64,000 bases of DNA from Apostichopus japonicus. Taxonomy: Eukaryota; Echinodermata; Holothuroidea; Aspidochirotida; Stichopodidae. The stretch is taken from contig NC_092572.1 of NCBI RefSeq assembly GCF_037975245.1, positions 783,501 through 847,500 of the forward strand. The letters are read 5' to 3'. The translations under genes and the position numbers were made by a program. This document shows positions 1 to 12,196 of the stretch, piece after piece (the first letter of the stretch is position 1; every line of letters begins with the position of its first letter). The notes under the pieces are model-generated. The model ran no database searches, was not told the origin of the DNA, and saw nothing but the letters and a program-made list of their open reading frames with translations.

Positions 1-447
1 TTTCTTAAATCGAAATGATTATAATTTATACTAGAAAATATTCCAATTGTGCTATGGGATGTAATTCCCTATTGAAAAGTTGTGATCATGATAAAGCGGT
101 GTTTTGAATTACGAAGAATTTTGAATTGCATTTGTGAAAAACAATTTACAGTGGTACATGTATGATATTGAAATTTAAAGAGCTTTCTATTAATACAATC
201 ATAATGTACTTGTGTAATGAAATACACAAAAATATACCAAAACTCCAAGCGAACAAGCAATTCAGCTGGAGTATTGTTTTTTTTTTTATTCGCTTCATCT
301 AAATAAAGTTTTACATCATAGACTCCATTATGCTTTAATTTTCTTTTCTGATTAAGAAGACAGTAATTTAGTAAATAAATAAATATAATTATTAAACAGA
401 CGAAGAACAAGGTCATAACAGGGTCGATTAATAATTGAGTAATTTAC

Positions 448-3400
448 CTGTGCTTTCTTAAGACCAGCTATTTTTGGTGCATCGCCGGCCAGACAGAAGT
501 CAAATAATTTGACCTGTCCTTCCTTGGTTAGTAAAACCTTTTTGGTTGTTAAGCCAGGGTGAAGGAACTGACAGAAAATGAAAACCAATAAGTTAAGCAG
601 TTATTACATAATTAAGAGACATAATTGTCTCACCTATAACTTTGTGTTTGACTGAAAACTTGTTTTGTTTAAAGAAATGTTAGATACGAATAGCAACTTT
701 ACAACAAACAGTGATGAGGTTGATCTGATGATATAGGACTAAATAAACAGTAATATTTGGCTGATAACTTAGGCAAGTTTTACATTTCTTACCCCGAATG
801 TCTTAAGGATGTCCATTCCTTCCAAAACTCCAGCTACGTGTTTGATGACGTCAGGAACTGACAATGAACTACAGCAATAGTAGTCTCCTTTATTTTTAGT
901 ATCACGTGACAAGACGCTATGCAGATTTTCACAATTGAGATGCTCACTAATAAGAAACAGTTTACCTAAAACAATAGAAGAAATCAAAGTTTTTTCCAAC
1001 AGATAAATCTCCATCAATATTGAAATTTCATTTAATATGATTCTAATCGCAATGGGAACTGGCTACCTTAATTATCAATTCGAATTATTATCTCTGTTAA
1101 TGTAATCCCTGATTTAATCCTGTTCGGACAATATATAATGATTATTGAAATGATCAGACTATCTTGTCGACTATAGATGGTCCATGAGAACTTTATCTTA
1201 ATAAACTTGGTACTTTTAATGCAAACGATTAGATGCACGTTCCATCTTTTCCTATTAGTACGTTCTTTAAACATGTAAAAGGACAATAACAACTCACTGC
1301 TTTGGATAGATATAGCCTCGGTCTTTGCTAGATGGTTCGATGCCGGTAATTCGAGACATTTTCTGATGTAAGCCTCCCAATGAATTTCTTTCTTTCTAAT
1401 GAGCTTTTCTGAAAACAATACAGAAAAAGGTCAGTTTTAAATAAAAGCGTGTTAACATTTATTAATCAAAATGTTGCTGAAGGTCACGTAATATAAGTTT
1501 AATAGTTAATTGATATCAAATATAAGAGGAATTACCATTCGAGGCACCGAATTGTCGAATACAACAAAGCGATGAAGACACCTGTAAGTTTTAATTAACT
1601 AAATCAATATATGACTATGACGCTAACATCATCCTTGAATTAAAGATATTTGTTATCACTAACCTGTTAGTGTTGTTACTACAACACACTTATTGGTCTC
1701 CTCGGCCAAATTGACAGATCCCATCCATCTTTTGTAGATTTTTCCCATTTTGATATTTATGATGATGGAAATATCTTTCTCACTCAACATCCGGGGATCT
1801 TTTCCTGCAATCGCATCTGCTGTAGAATAGTAATCTGCCAAGGAATTAAGACTCACAAAGGAAACATACATCACGAATACAGGCCGTTACCTATAGTAAT
1901 TAAGACCAAAAGTGTGTGTTATAAGCCAGATTTAACAAAGGTAGCTGAATCATATGATTATAGTTATTGATTCTCTTTGTGAGGACATTTATGAATTAAA
2001 ATAACCTATAAAACATTCATACGTAATTTGTCAGTATATAAATAATTTGATCTTTATCTTCTTATTGTAATGTTGTACCGGCTCTCTATACGTACTATGT
2101 TATACGTACTCTGGGCTATAATTAGGGTGTGCAATAATTTTGCGTATATGCCTTCATTGATTCATGTCTTTAAAACTAGATTTATTTTGAGTAAACTTAC
2201 TAGGTTCACTTCCTTCAGAATGGTGCGAGTTCTGCGAGTTGTCCTCGTCAGCAGGTATCTCTGGTAATTCTTTCCTTCAACAGAAATAAACGACGAAAAG
2301 AACTTTGACCTTCCATGATAATTCATACCAAGAGAGTATTAGCAACATTATACACCTTGTCATTACTGATAAGAAAAGTTATCTGCTAGTTTCGAAATCA
2401 ATATAACTTTTGCATTTAAATATACACTCGACTCCAAAGCTAGAGTAAATTGATAAATACAGCTTACCTTCCTCCTTTTTGATTGACTGTAAATGAAGTA
2501 AATATTTTGGTTAATTCATTTTTCTATATTTTTTTTCGTTTTTGTTCAAGTATTGCAAGGTAAGAAATATTGATGTATAACATTTCGAAGCAACATGTAT
2601 ATAACATCTGTCAAAATACAATATGTAGTAAACATATCTTTGTTTTAATGTTGAATATAGTGAGTATAAAGTTCTGCATGTGACTGTAGTACAGCAACAT
2701 GAAATAATACCAATGAAATACAGAACGTTTTTGTTTTAACATTCAACATTGATTTTAGTATAAAAAAAAACATTACTGTAAGGCTAATGTTATTAATGTG
2801 ACTTATTAACGTGTCTTATTAATGTTGTTATTAATGTGTCATATATAAAATGTATTTAGTGTGAAAATAAGATACCAGTTCAAAGCATTATTATGTAAAT
2901 CAATATGGATTCTGTAGAGGGTATTGTGTGATCACTCTTAGTTAAATTATGATTTGAAATCAAGATATCCCTTACTTGATTGATTGATATCTAAGGGTCC
3001 TTTATCGAGTATTTTCATTGGATGACTTGAGCTGCTACTCTGGTTTCTAAACCAAAAGGAAACAAAATTGAAGGAAACAATAAAAATTCACATTTTGTAT
3101 CATCAATGTAAACAACTCTATTGGCTGTCTTATATACAGTAAAGATATTCGATAATAATTAGTAAATAATTTTAGTAAATAATATAGGGACTGGGTTCAG
3201 GAAAGACGGGGAATGGGGGAGAGGGTTGGTGTGAGTGGAGCTGTTCACATGTAACAATCAGTAGAATATGCTATTCTCAAGACTCACCCTCGTCGGTTTC
3301 TTGACACTGTAAGCGAAGAAAGAAAGAATACATTATATTTTTTAAGTCTTTCTAAAGTGGCCATCGATAACAGAGAAGCTGGAAAAGATAACAACACAAT

Positions 3401-4112
3401 GACTAAATTTCAAATGATCATTTCCCTCCAAATGTTCGTTAACTAAAGTAGAAAACCCATCTGGTCTACAATGATGTTTCCTTGGCTGATTATTTGGCAT
3501 ATTGAAGCAATTTACTCCAAGCGTAATATACAATGATTAACAGCACCTTCTACATCGCCTAACCCCCCCCCCTCCCCACCATGTCAGTCGCCTTCTTTAT
3601 CTAATTTATGAAATAATATATAAATCCAATGTCAGAATCGTAAATTGTCGAGGTCATTGAACAAACTTACTATATGATATCTAAATCATAGGACTGTGAA
3701 ATGGTAACACTTTCGTTCTGCCTCATGCATGAACTTTCATTTTACTACACTGTGCTCGTTATTTATAGAAAATACCAATGAAAAAAGTAACCAATGTTAT
3801 CCAAACTGTCTCTCTATGTCCACCACGGGATTATGTTTGTTAACATTTGTTCATATTTCTTTAAATTTGGTAAACTATTAAAAACCTGACTTTATCTTTT
3901 TTTTTAAACAAAGAACCGTTAAAGCTTAAACTATTTTTATAGTTTCAATAATATTGATATTCAACCGTTTGTACAATGCGTATACCTACATCTAAATTTC
4001 CTGACTGTGAAACAAGCACAAACTAACAGGCAACTGGAAATGGACCCGACAACACCAGCCACAATCACCCAAATGTTTTCTAAAGCGCTTTCTCCTATTG
4101 TTTGTACAGTTG
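448..4112 (-). CDS. Receptor tyrosine pseudokinase, copy 1 (3' end outside window)
   Basis: Exons in transcript order: 3990-4112 (TM), 3288-3306, 2976-3046, 2468-2486, 2201-2274 (juxtamembrane), 1664-1834 (N-lobe), 1298-1408 (alpha-C), 793-965 (hinge to alpha-E), 448-567 (catalytic loop, DFG region). All have AG/GT borders and matching phases. Later exons lie left of the window. The protein has a TM segment (IWVIVAGVVG...), a basic stop-transfer segment, a Ser-rich juxtamembrane region and a tyrosine-kinase-like domain. Catalytic residues are missing: beta-3 reads VVVTTL (Lys to Thr), the catalytic loop HPGLTTKK (HRD Asp and the Asn lost), and DFG is DFC. Fold features around the hinge and alpha-E (GMDIL) remain. 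I infer a membrane-bound pseudokinase. The ectodomain may come from the Ig exons at 8,574-9,548, since phase 1 matches, but this is unproven. Confidence 0.72.
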
Positions 4113-4524
4113 CTGTAAGAAACAAGCAAAGAGAGTGTTCGTCTTTGAGGTGCGAGGGATCAGACTTCCGTCCATGACAACATAATATGAACGTGGTGAT
4201 GACTTGTTGATTTACATGTAAATGTTACCCATTAGCACACGTAAGCTTCTTTACTTAAAACCAGAATTGTTTAGACTATGTTATCATATGATGTACGAAC
4301 ATCAATTAGCTATTACCTGCGTGAAAATGGACTTTGGTATAAACGAGCCGAAACAAACTGGAACTCCCACACCTACTATGTCTGTTGTTACAACCTGTTC
4401 ACTAATTTGAATAACAATCATTCCCGCCTTATCTCCCTCAGGTGATGGGTAATACCGCCGTTAATTTCTTTAAATATTGCTACATGTGTTTTGCATGTCA
4501 AAACAAGGGACTATAATACGTAAA

Positions 4525-5662
4525 CATTTGTCGAATAAACCTTCTTTGGCTGTGTCGAATACATCAACATTATCTCTAACGAATAGTAATTCGGTCATTT
4601 TAAGCTGAAGTAAAATCTTAGTCCTTTCCTGTTATATATTTAGATCCTCTTGCAAGCAATCACTCTCGAAGAAGCCATCATTGGCTTATTAAAGCCACAA
4701 GTTGGCCGAAGTCAGTCTCTTAGATTCATAGTTTTAACGTCCATGCCATGATTATGAATTGTCAACAACTCTGTAACTGGACGACATACATTTATCTTGG
4801 AGTGACTCGAACTAGGGACCTTATGATTGGAAGGCACCAGCGTCAACCACTAAGCTAACACTCCTTAAACCTATAAACCCTTAAACTTATATTGAAGTTT
4901 TCATGAAATAACTAATTAAGTAAATGAATGTTATTATTAGATAATAACAAATATGTCGAATAAAGCTTCACTGAGCCTGTCGAATCGACCACATGTGATT
5001 TATATATATAAATACATCCCTGTTGGCACTACAAGAAATACAGAAGTCACGTAAAATTCATTCTAGAGCAGGAGGTAAACACATTGACATTGCATAAGAT
5101 ATACATTTAATGTTCGTTGAATTTACATACGTTCTTTACATTCGTTCTTTACATTCGTTCTTTACATTACGAATTTACATTCGTTACATACGTTCGTTGA
5201 ATTTACATATTTGGTTTGACGAATAATCAGAATAACGGGATGTCGAATTATCTCTACATTATCCTCTTTTGTCTAATTTATATTAATCCTGTACTAAAGA
5301 AGGGATCAATATGGATTTTATTTTTTTTTATTTTTTTTATTTACATCAACAGTTTTGTGTTTGATAAACCAGCAAAAGTAAGCAAGAAGCACATGTTACA
5401 GTTATGTAAATATTCGACATGTAGGTATGTTCTTCAGTGTGTGTCGAATAAAGCAAAGTACGTCATGTCGAAATTTAGTGTCGAAGTTAGCAAATTGGTT
5501 ATGTCGATTACAGCACACAATGTCGAACACTACACAAAATTAATCCGGCGCTTTATTCGTCTTAGTCGATCAACCTGTCGAAGTTCACATACTGTAGAGG
5601 TCGGAGTTAGCAAACTATGCCAAACACCACAAAACGTTGGTCTCGGAATGTCTTTGCTTTAA
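4525..5662 (+). other. TGTCGAA-rich block with a 105-codon open frame (copy 1)
   Basis: TGTCGAA occurs about ten times between 4,529 and 5,585, far more than expected in AT-rich DNA. An open frame shared with copy 2 starts around NSFVFDKPAK (about 5,350) and ends at the TAA at 5,660-5,662. Between copies I count by eye roughly twice as many amino-acid-changing as silent changes, which argues against a protein. The block is antisense to an upstream region of the pseudokinase gene. Short repeats of a ttctttacattcg type at 5,130-5,205 are expanded relative to copy 2. Confidence 0.3.
4640..4864 (-). mobile_element. tRNA-derived SINE remnant
   Basis: On the minus strand, 4799-4864 reads as a tRNA-like head with an A-box (TTAGCTTAGTGG) and a B-box-like AGTTCGAGTCA, followed by a body towards lower coordinates. 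Arms do not pair as in a working tRNA, so I call a SINE head and not a tRNA gene. The body boundary near 4640 is a guess. The same insertion is in copy 2, so it predates the duplication. Confidence 0.5.
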
Positions 5663-6462
5663 ACCAAATTGTGACCTTTGAATTCGTCGCCAATTCGAAG
5701 CATTATGAAAGTTTATTTGACGAAGTTGCAAGAACGGGATTCAATTTTAGGTTTTAATATTTCAGTTTGGAAAGAAGACACAAGAATGTCTAAGTGATCG
5801 TAAGCTACACGCGGTACCCTGATTGACCTTGTATTGACCGGAACGGCTGAAATACATCTATACCACGTTAGAAGAGGGAAGGTTGTAACAATCTTTACCT
5901 GGTCGAACATATGTTCTGCATATTGAGCTTATATTACACCAATGCTGTTTTCTTTCTTTCTCCGTTCATAATCACGTATGTTAGTTAATAGGGGGCGCTA
6001 TATAGTTCATTAGCATCATAAGGCAACGTAATCTAAGTAGCTATAAACATCACTTTAAACATAACAGCGTTCATGGATTTATCAAAACTGAACCTGCGTA
6101 AAGAAATGAAAATTTTAAATCTGTGTTTTGCTAGAAGACTAGAAAAGAAATTATATTTAAACATTTGTATATATTTCAGTTCACAATTTAGTAGTTGCGT
6201 GTACCTTTACATATGTGTTTTCTCTTAGTAGATGGCGCAGTTTCACTTTATTGTCAATACAGCTAATTTCACAAATCTACTGGGATCTAAGAATACGTTG
6301 TGGATTTCAAGGATTACACATCACGCACACACACAAATACAATTATTCAGGGAAACGATGTCGTCACAAATAAATTTTCGTTTTGGGCAAGAAGTAAATT
6401 AACTCACATTCATGAAAGTTTTGATATGTAGTCTACATTCTGCATTCAGAAACACAGAAACA

Positions 6463-6562
6463 CTATGTTATCCTATGCTATACTATACTATACTATACTA
6501 TCCTATGCTATACTGTACTGTACTGCACTGCACTGCACTGCACTGTACTATACTATACTGCA
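6463..6562 (+). repeat. Microsatellite (TACTA/TGCAC type)
   Basis: About 100 bp of five-base repeats shifting from ctata-type to ctgca-type units. It lies just beyond the copy 1/copy 2 homology breakpoint near 6,293. Confidence 0.85.
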
Positions 6563-6651
6563 TGATATGGTCGCAAAGAATGAGAATGGACACATTTAAA
6601 ATCATATTAAATTTAAAGTAGTATAAATGATAAATGAACCCTAAGACTCAC

Positions 6652-9548
6652 TTTCCTTGCCTCTGTACGTTCATGAGTCTTCACTGCTGCCGTAATCACA
6701 AAATATGTTACATCATATTCCCAGACAGGCACAATCCGTAATAGTTGAAAGATTAAAAAAAATATAGGTTCACTATATTTTATAAAGTTATTGTAGTTTA
6801 ATGCCGTACGTGTCTCATTCAAAAATTGGCAGCCGCTTATGCTTTTGGATATCCCACCCCCACCATCCTATTCGAAAATTTTTAGTTTCTTATTTAGTTG
6901 ATTCATTGTACTGTAACCTCCGCATATGGATAATTGCTATTATTAAAAGAATAGTCCTGGTCGAAATTTCATTTTGATATGTTACAGAGGAACATAATCT
7001 AAGCATTCTGGTGAAATTTGGCCTTCAATTCCTATTTACTGTTTTGGAGATATTGGCAGCTGAAGTTGCCACCTTTCGTACCAAAAGTGAACGTGGACAA
7101 ACAGGTTTGACGTCATTGTTGCACACTATTTGGCACATTATTTGTCAGTGTTCAACTATGACATCACACCTGTCTGCTTTAAGGTCACGTTTAGTAGGAT
7201 TTCAGATAACTTCAACTGTCAACATCTTAAAAGCGATATATTGGATTTGAATGCAAATTTTACTAGAGTGCTTAGATTATGTTCCTTGTAACATATCAAA
7301 AAGAAATTTCTACTTGAACTATTCTTTTAAGGTTACCAAAAAGTTCATGAAAATTTGTTTATCACAGGTTACAGTTACATGTATCCTACATGGTATACTG
7401 TTAGCGTACAAAGCGTATTCGCGTTTCTGTATCCTCATCGACTTGTGGCAGTAATATTAGCTTTTACCTCTCAGTATAATATTATGCTTTTAATGCCTAA
7501 TTTCAGTTAATTATGTTCACTCAATAAACTGGTGATACTCACATGTTATCTTCATGTTACGGAGAAACAGCAAAACAACTAATATGCCAAGAAGAATAGC
7601 GATAATGACCAGAGCGGTAGTTATCCTAGTTGAGATCGTCAAGTTAATTCCTGCCAAAGAGTATTTCGATATGTATATTAGTTAACAATGAGCAGTTTTG
7701 AAAATATTTCTTAATTTCGATTTTTTTTTAAGTGGAAGCAAGTACTTTTAGAACAAAACGATAATTTTATTTGTACTTTTCGTATTGATATTGAGTGAAA
7801 GCAATGTATTTCCAGACATGCTAGCTTCAATCCTTTGAAAGAAAAACAGCAATTGCATTGTGTAAACAAAAAAGAAATAGTGTCAGCAGACGTATTGAAG
7901 CTTCGAATGCTGCTTATACTTATCTTGCACTTTATTATTTTGATCTATGAGTACAATGCTGTGGTAATGTTTGTCCCGATTTAAAAAAAAAAAAAAATCA
8001 CACGAAGGTCTCAACATGTACTTTCATAGATGTGATTCATTGCGCTGTGAATGACTTTATTTTAAGCTGCTCGTATACCTGTCGGCCATTAAAATAAATC
8101 GTAAGTACATATTTTCTGTTTGACCGTCTTTATGAAGACATACCTCACACAGTTTCCAAATACTTTAATTATCAATCATTAGAAATTGTATCAGTCGAAA
8201 TATCATGTTTGAAACTGTGTTTACTTGTCATTATGAGATTGCCTATATATATAGTTGCATATGCAAAATGATATTTGTGTCTAGTAATGTTGCTGACATA
8301 ACTAGAAATACAAACAAAATTTAACTGTAATTTTGGAGTTGTAAGTTTCTCTACTAAGAATGATTAATTTACTGCAATGCAGACAATGTTATGTTCTACT
8401 AATTTGGGTGATGGTATATTTGTCGTTAGCACGTTTTTGCATATCTTGATTCTAAGCTTAACTAGCAAATTACAATCGATTTTGTTTTTTTAAGCACATT
8501 TATCTTTCATATACCAACGTTGTAGCGAACTCAACTAAACCTACGATGTAACCAACAGAAGTAATAAACTTACCGTGTTGATTGCTCCCAGTCAATATCG
8601 TCAAGGTAGCTGTTTGCTTGGATATATAGGGACCCTCCACAGAACAATGCAAATTGAAATTAGAGCTGGCATCTTGCACAGTATAATATGAAATGGCGGC
8701 TGTTCCATTATTAAAGGTTTCAGTGAATACCTCAGTCTTTGTTCCGTTGTTAACGTACCATGTAATTGAAATGGGTAAAACTGCGTCTAGAACTTTGCAT
8801 TGAATAGTTTCATTCTTATTAGGCATTATCAGTAAAGAGTTGTCACCTGTCACGTTACCTCCATTCAATAAGACAACTGGAGTGACTGTTAAATGTAAAC
8901 AGAAGAAATCATTTGTACATTAAACTGAGTTTATAAAATATTAACTTAAAACACAAAAGGCAAATTAAAAACTCTCAGGACGTGTTGAAATTAATGCATG
9001 TATTCCCCTTTAAACCATGCATGAGACAAAAGTGAGTTATTTACCTTGTAATTTCAGAAAGAACTTCGTAATTGTCAAATTCCTACTGCGACAGGAGTAC
9101 ACCGCTTGGTTTTCTTTACTGCAGGGCGTAGTAATCATCATGGAATGATTTAGCAAGCTACAAATATTAAGCTTGATGGTTTCTTGTGTAGAAAACACGA
9201 ACGAGTCTACAGCTAATTTACTGCTGTTTCCGTCATTGTACCACCAAAGTTTTTCTACTTCTTTTGACGCTTCGCAAATTAAACAATTTGAAGAATTGCG
9301 TGAACATTTACAGTCGACAACATTACCATTTGTAGAGCTTTCCTTACTGCTACAAAGAAGGTCATCTCGCCTCTCTCCTGCAACATGAAAGATAAGAATA
9401 TATAATAATTGTGTACAAGGACACACATGACTCCTATATCGGTTTTACATGAATAATTACCTTGCACAAAAAGAACAAGCAAAAGGAAAAGGAGAACTTG
9501 CACGGACGAAAACATTGTCATTTGTCGATGCGTTTGGCTCTTAACCAT
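6652..9548 (-). CDS. Ig-Ig-transmembrane receptor, leftward gene
   Basis: Exons in transcript order: 9461-9548 (signal peptide from ATG at 9548; hydrophobic core VLLFLLLVLFV), 9045-9377 (Ig 1), 8574-8885 (Ig 2), 7543-7650 (TM), and a tentative 35-nt cytoplasmic exon 6652-6686. All junctions up to the TM exon are phase 1. Ig 1 has KLWWY, AVYSC and several extra Cys; Ig 2 has IQCKV, ITWYV and LHCSV, the Cys-Trp-Cys layout. Both have NxS/T sites. The TM exon has TTALVIIAILLGILVVLLF, then RNMK. I infer a cell-surface recognition or adhesion receptor. Ig 2 ends in phase 1, so it could also splice to the TM exon of pseudokinase copy 1 (3990-4112) and supply its ectodomain; transcripts would decide. 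Confidence 0.68.
7543..7650 (-). CDS. Leftward Ig receptor: transmembrane exon
   Basis: A 108-nt exon, phase 1 on both sides, with about 20 hydrophobic residues then RNMKIT. It is bounded by cctgcag-type acceptor and GTGAGT donor sequences. It shows no similarity to the pseudokinase TM exon, so the locus has two unrelated TM exons on this strand. Confidence 0.65.
8574..8885 (-). CDS. Leftward Ig receptor: Ig domain 2
   Basis: A 312-nt phase-1 symmetrical exon with ETIQCKVL, SITWYVNNG, and FNLHCSVEG followed by TATLTILTG, a textbook C-type Ig strand pattern. Several N-glycosylation sequons are present. Confidence 0.72.
9045..9377 (-). CDS. Leftward Ig receptor: Ig domain 1
   Basis: A 333-nt phase-1 symmetrical exon. 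It begins GERRDDLLCSS, has a Cys-rich part (DCKCSR, NCLICE), the core Trp region KLWWYND and the closing AVYSCRS. Extra Cys pairs are unusual for a simple V-type domain. Confidence 0.7.
9461..9548 (-). CDS. Leftward Ig receptor: signal-peptide exon
   Basis: An 88-nt first coding exon, ATG at 9548, phase 1 out at a GTAATT donor. It has a basic start, then a run of about 15 Leu/Val/Phe residues. A second Met (MTMFSS) is a possible alternative start; the upstream in-frame codon is TTG, not ATG. Confidence 0.65.
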
Positions 9549-10345
9549 CAATGTTCAGTCTTACACGTTCAATATGAGGAATTAAATTATGAAAGTGAAA
9601 TCAGTATCCCTCTACGGTAACATATAAGGGACTTCCAATTTGACATCACAATGCTGCGTCAAAGGAACTCAACTGATATTTCTGCATTTGTATTCTAAAA
9701 TGAGTTCATGCCTGTTTTTTCGCCTTTTCTACAAGTAGTCTAGTTTTTTTTATGGAAATTGTGGCACAGACAACATGGTTATATATATTAATTGTTTAAG
9801 ACTGATAGTGATATATTTTGAAAATAATGTTGATATAAGGACGTTTAAACAAGTATTATGTGTAACACCTAAGCTGTATTGTATAGCAATAACACATACA
9901 TTTGGCAGATGTTTACTAATGTGATAAACCTTGGAATTATGATAGACAAGCAAATGGCGATTATAAACGTAGAATATGTGCATGGAATAGACTATATATT
10001 CAAATTAAAATAATGTATCTTTGGCAAAGGGATACCAAAACAATATATATTAAGCACGAGTACACTGATGATGTTATATTTATGTGAACTAACATGAGTT
10101 TGATCTACGACGTCTTGTAATGTCAATTATAAAGGAGATACTGAAGATATTAGAATAACTAAGGCTTTATTTTGTTCTAAACAACCACCAAATACAACTT
10201 TTAATAATTATTGCTCTTTGCTAGAAATCTCCTAGAAATCTACGGCATCGAACAACACCTTAAGCCTCATTATGTCACGTTTACAACTTATATTTCATAT
10301 TTTTGTATAAACGGACCGTGGTAAAAAATAAATTGAATCGATGAT
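9549..10345. other. 5' flank of leftward Ig gene (no gene seen)
   Basis: AT-rich, with no convincing exon on either strand. It is half of the interval between two head-to-head Ig receptor genes, so promoter sequence is expected; I cannot point to a specific core element. Confidence 0.4.
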
Positions 10346-10350
10346 GTCAT
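10346..10350 (+). repeat. Target-site duplication GTCAT (left)
   Basis: GTCAT directly precedes the 5' LTR and recurs directly after the 3' LTR (18184-18188), as expected for retroviral-type integration. Confidence 0.9.
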
Positions 10351-11983
10351 TGTCACGCCTGCATTGTATTTTAGCATTCCTTGTGGGTGGAAATTTCCAC
10401 AGGGTAGCCTAGGCCTTTGCAAATTGTTCATTTCTTCTTTCAAGTAATGTATGCAAATTCCAGGAGGTGAACAATGGGGAGACGGGTTCTTCTCGGGTAA
10501 TGTTTGTAGATCCGAGCAAGTGCATAAATGGGAAACGGGTCCATCGGAATTCGTAGATTGTGCTTTGGCGGGTAAGGGCAGGGGTCAACTTAAGGTCGCT
10601 ATATAAGGATTGGGGTGTGGTTGGATGAGGCATTCTGTGTGAGTCTCACCACCGTCCGGTCTTCGCCGTCTTATTCCTCGGCTTCTGTGTGTTAGCCGTT
10701 ATCCAGGCTTCTTTGTATGAGCCTAGGCTTCTTTGTATGAGCCTAAAGACTGGGAACGTTGATATTTTGTGGCGTTGCGTTTTAGCCTAAGCCATATCAG
10801 CGTATCCTGAGGATTACTGTGTGTATCCGTTCTTGTCTTATTCGACGAAATCATTTTGGACACATTTCTGTGTATATGTACACCGCAAAGGGCCGTTTTA
10901 CTGTGTGTTACGTCCCTGGCCGTTTGACCAAGTTAATCCGGGATTTACTAATAGGACGATCCCGTAAGTTGATTTTTTGTCCGTATTACGCATTTAAGCG
11001 GTATCTGTATTTTTGATCGCACAGTAGGGTTTGTGGAGAAATTAATGTATTGTATTTGAAGGAGTCCTCGATCTATGGCTCGCAATTCAGTCAGTTTGTT
11101 AAAATGTTTATCCATGCTTAGGCATACGAATTTGTAATTGTTTAGGGTCAAATGCGTTTAAAGCATTTAAGGTATTTTTAGGTCGTATAAGTGTGTGCGA
11201 ATTATAAGTTCGCCTTAGTGCCTTTGGTTGGGTTGATTGATTGTGGAAATTATCATATGTAGTGGAACGGGTAGTTATCGCCAATTTGAGGGCGTTCTAA
11301 CCATGCTCTGTTTCCAAACATCGGGCTGCCGCCATTTTGTTATTGTGATATCTAGTATCGAGTAGCTATTATGTGTTTCATGGTAAGGGTTGACCTGGAG
11401 GTTCTTGGTATTATTTGGTAATTAGTGACACCATATTGGTTGTGTGTTGCTTGCTGACTTTACGTCAGATAGGGGCTTTTGACGTCATAGTTTGACAATA
11501 TTCGTTGGTATAGATATAAGTATAGCCATGTGTTTGCCATTTGGCGCATGCCTGAGAGTAGTTTTGTTGTGTTTTTGTCAAATAGGGTTGCAGTGTTGGG
11601 GCCCGATGGCTACGCTGGTGTGAGGGGCTCGCCATACCGTCTGGAGCTTCCTGCAGGGTACCAGCCGGAAGAAATCTAAGCGATAGAGAAGAAATCTAAG
11701 CGATAGGGAAAAATTAAGCGATAGGGCAAATCCTTAGTAGAGCTGTTTGGAAGGGTTGGTCGGGTTAGCGAATGCTAACCGACGTGTGTATTTTTGTGTT
11801 GGGTATTTATATGTTTCTTTTGTCGAGACCAAAAAGTCATTGGTCGTGTTGTAAATAAATTATATGTATCATTTCGCAAAATTCTTGGTGGTCTGTCATT
11901 TATTTATGTCATTCGTCTCGGGTGTCGAACGCTAAGCAGATTGAGACGTGTCCAGGTGGGGGATTACTCCTTTACTTGTGACA
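10351..11983 (+). repeat. 5' LTR
   Basis: 1,633 bp, TGTCAC...GTGACA. By eye it differs from the 3' LTR by one extra T near 10,425 and a G/A change at 11,105. It carries a TATATAAGG box (10600-10608) and an AATAAA-type signal near 11,848, plus a short tandem series of AAATCTAAGCGATAG-like units at about 11,670-11,725. Confidence 0.92.
10600..10608 (+). promoter_or_regulatory. TATA box in 5' LTR (U3)
   Basis: CTATATAAGG-like sequence following a G-rich stretch, a likely core promoter for the element's RNA. The same box is at 16800-16808 in the 3' LTR, where it could drive outward transcription towards the rightward Ig gene. Confidence 0.6.
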
Positions 11984-11988
11984 CTTTT

Positions 11989-12005
11989 TGGTGGAAGTGC
12001 AGGGC
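11989..12005 (+). other. Candidate primer-binding site
   Basis: TGGTGGAAGTGCAGG starts six bases after the 5' LTR end. A TGG start is expected for pairing with a tRNA CCA end. I cannot name the tRNA. Confidence 0.4.
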
Positions 12006-12196
12006 AAAATCAATCTCTAGCTGCTCGACTTTCTGCATCCGATTGCTGTTGACATGTGTAAATGATTTGACTTCTTTGACTGTTTGCAAATGTATTTAAT
12101 TGCATCATATTTCTCATGAAATGATATGTATTACAGCACATGCTATATTGGTTCTCTTGACGTTAGGTCAAGGGAGTTGGGGGTGCCGAGGTTTAT

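Noticed and set aside
4799-4864. A minus-strand tRNA gene with A and B boxes
   Set aside because: The acceptor and T arms do not pair properly, the element is duplicated with a SINE-like body, and copy 2 shows the same layout.
5216-5662. A 148-codon protein with an N-terminal membrane segment
   Set aside because: The N-terminal part is absent in copy 2 and the shared 105 codons show roughly twice as many replacement as silent changes.
6463-6562. CRISPR-like or satellite array
   Set aside because: Five-base units without spacers in a eukaryotic sequence; it is a microsatellite.
10819-11151. Small open frames in the LTRs
   Set aside because: They are identical in both LTRs, match no protein pattern and overlap promoter and untranslated sequence.
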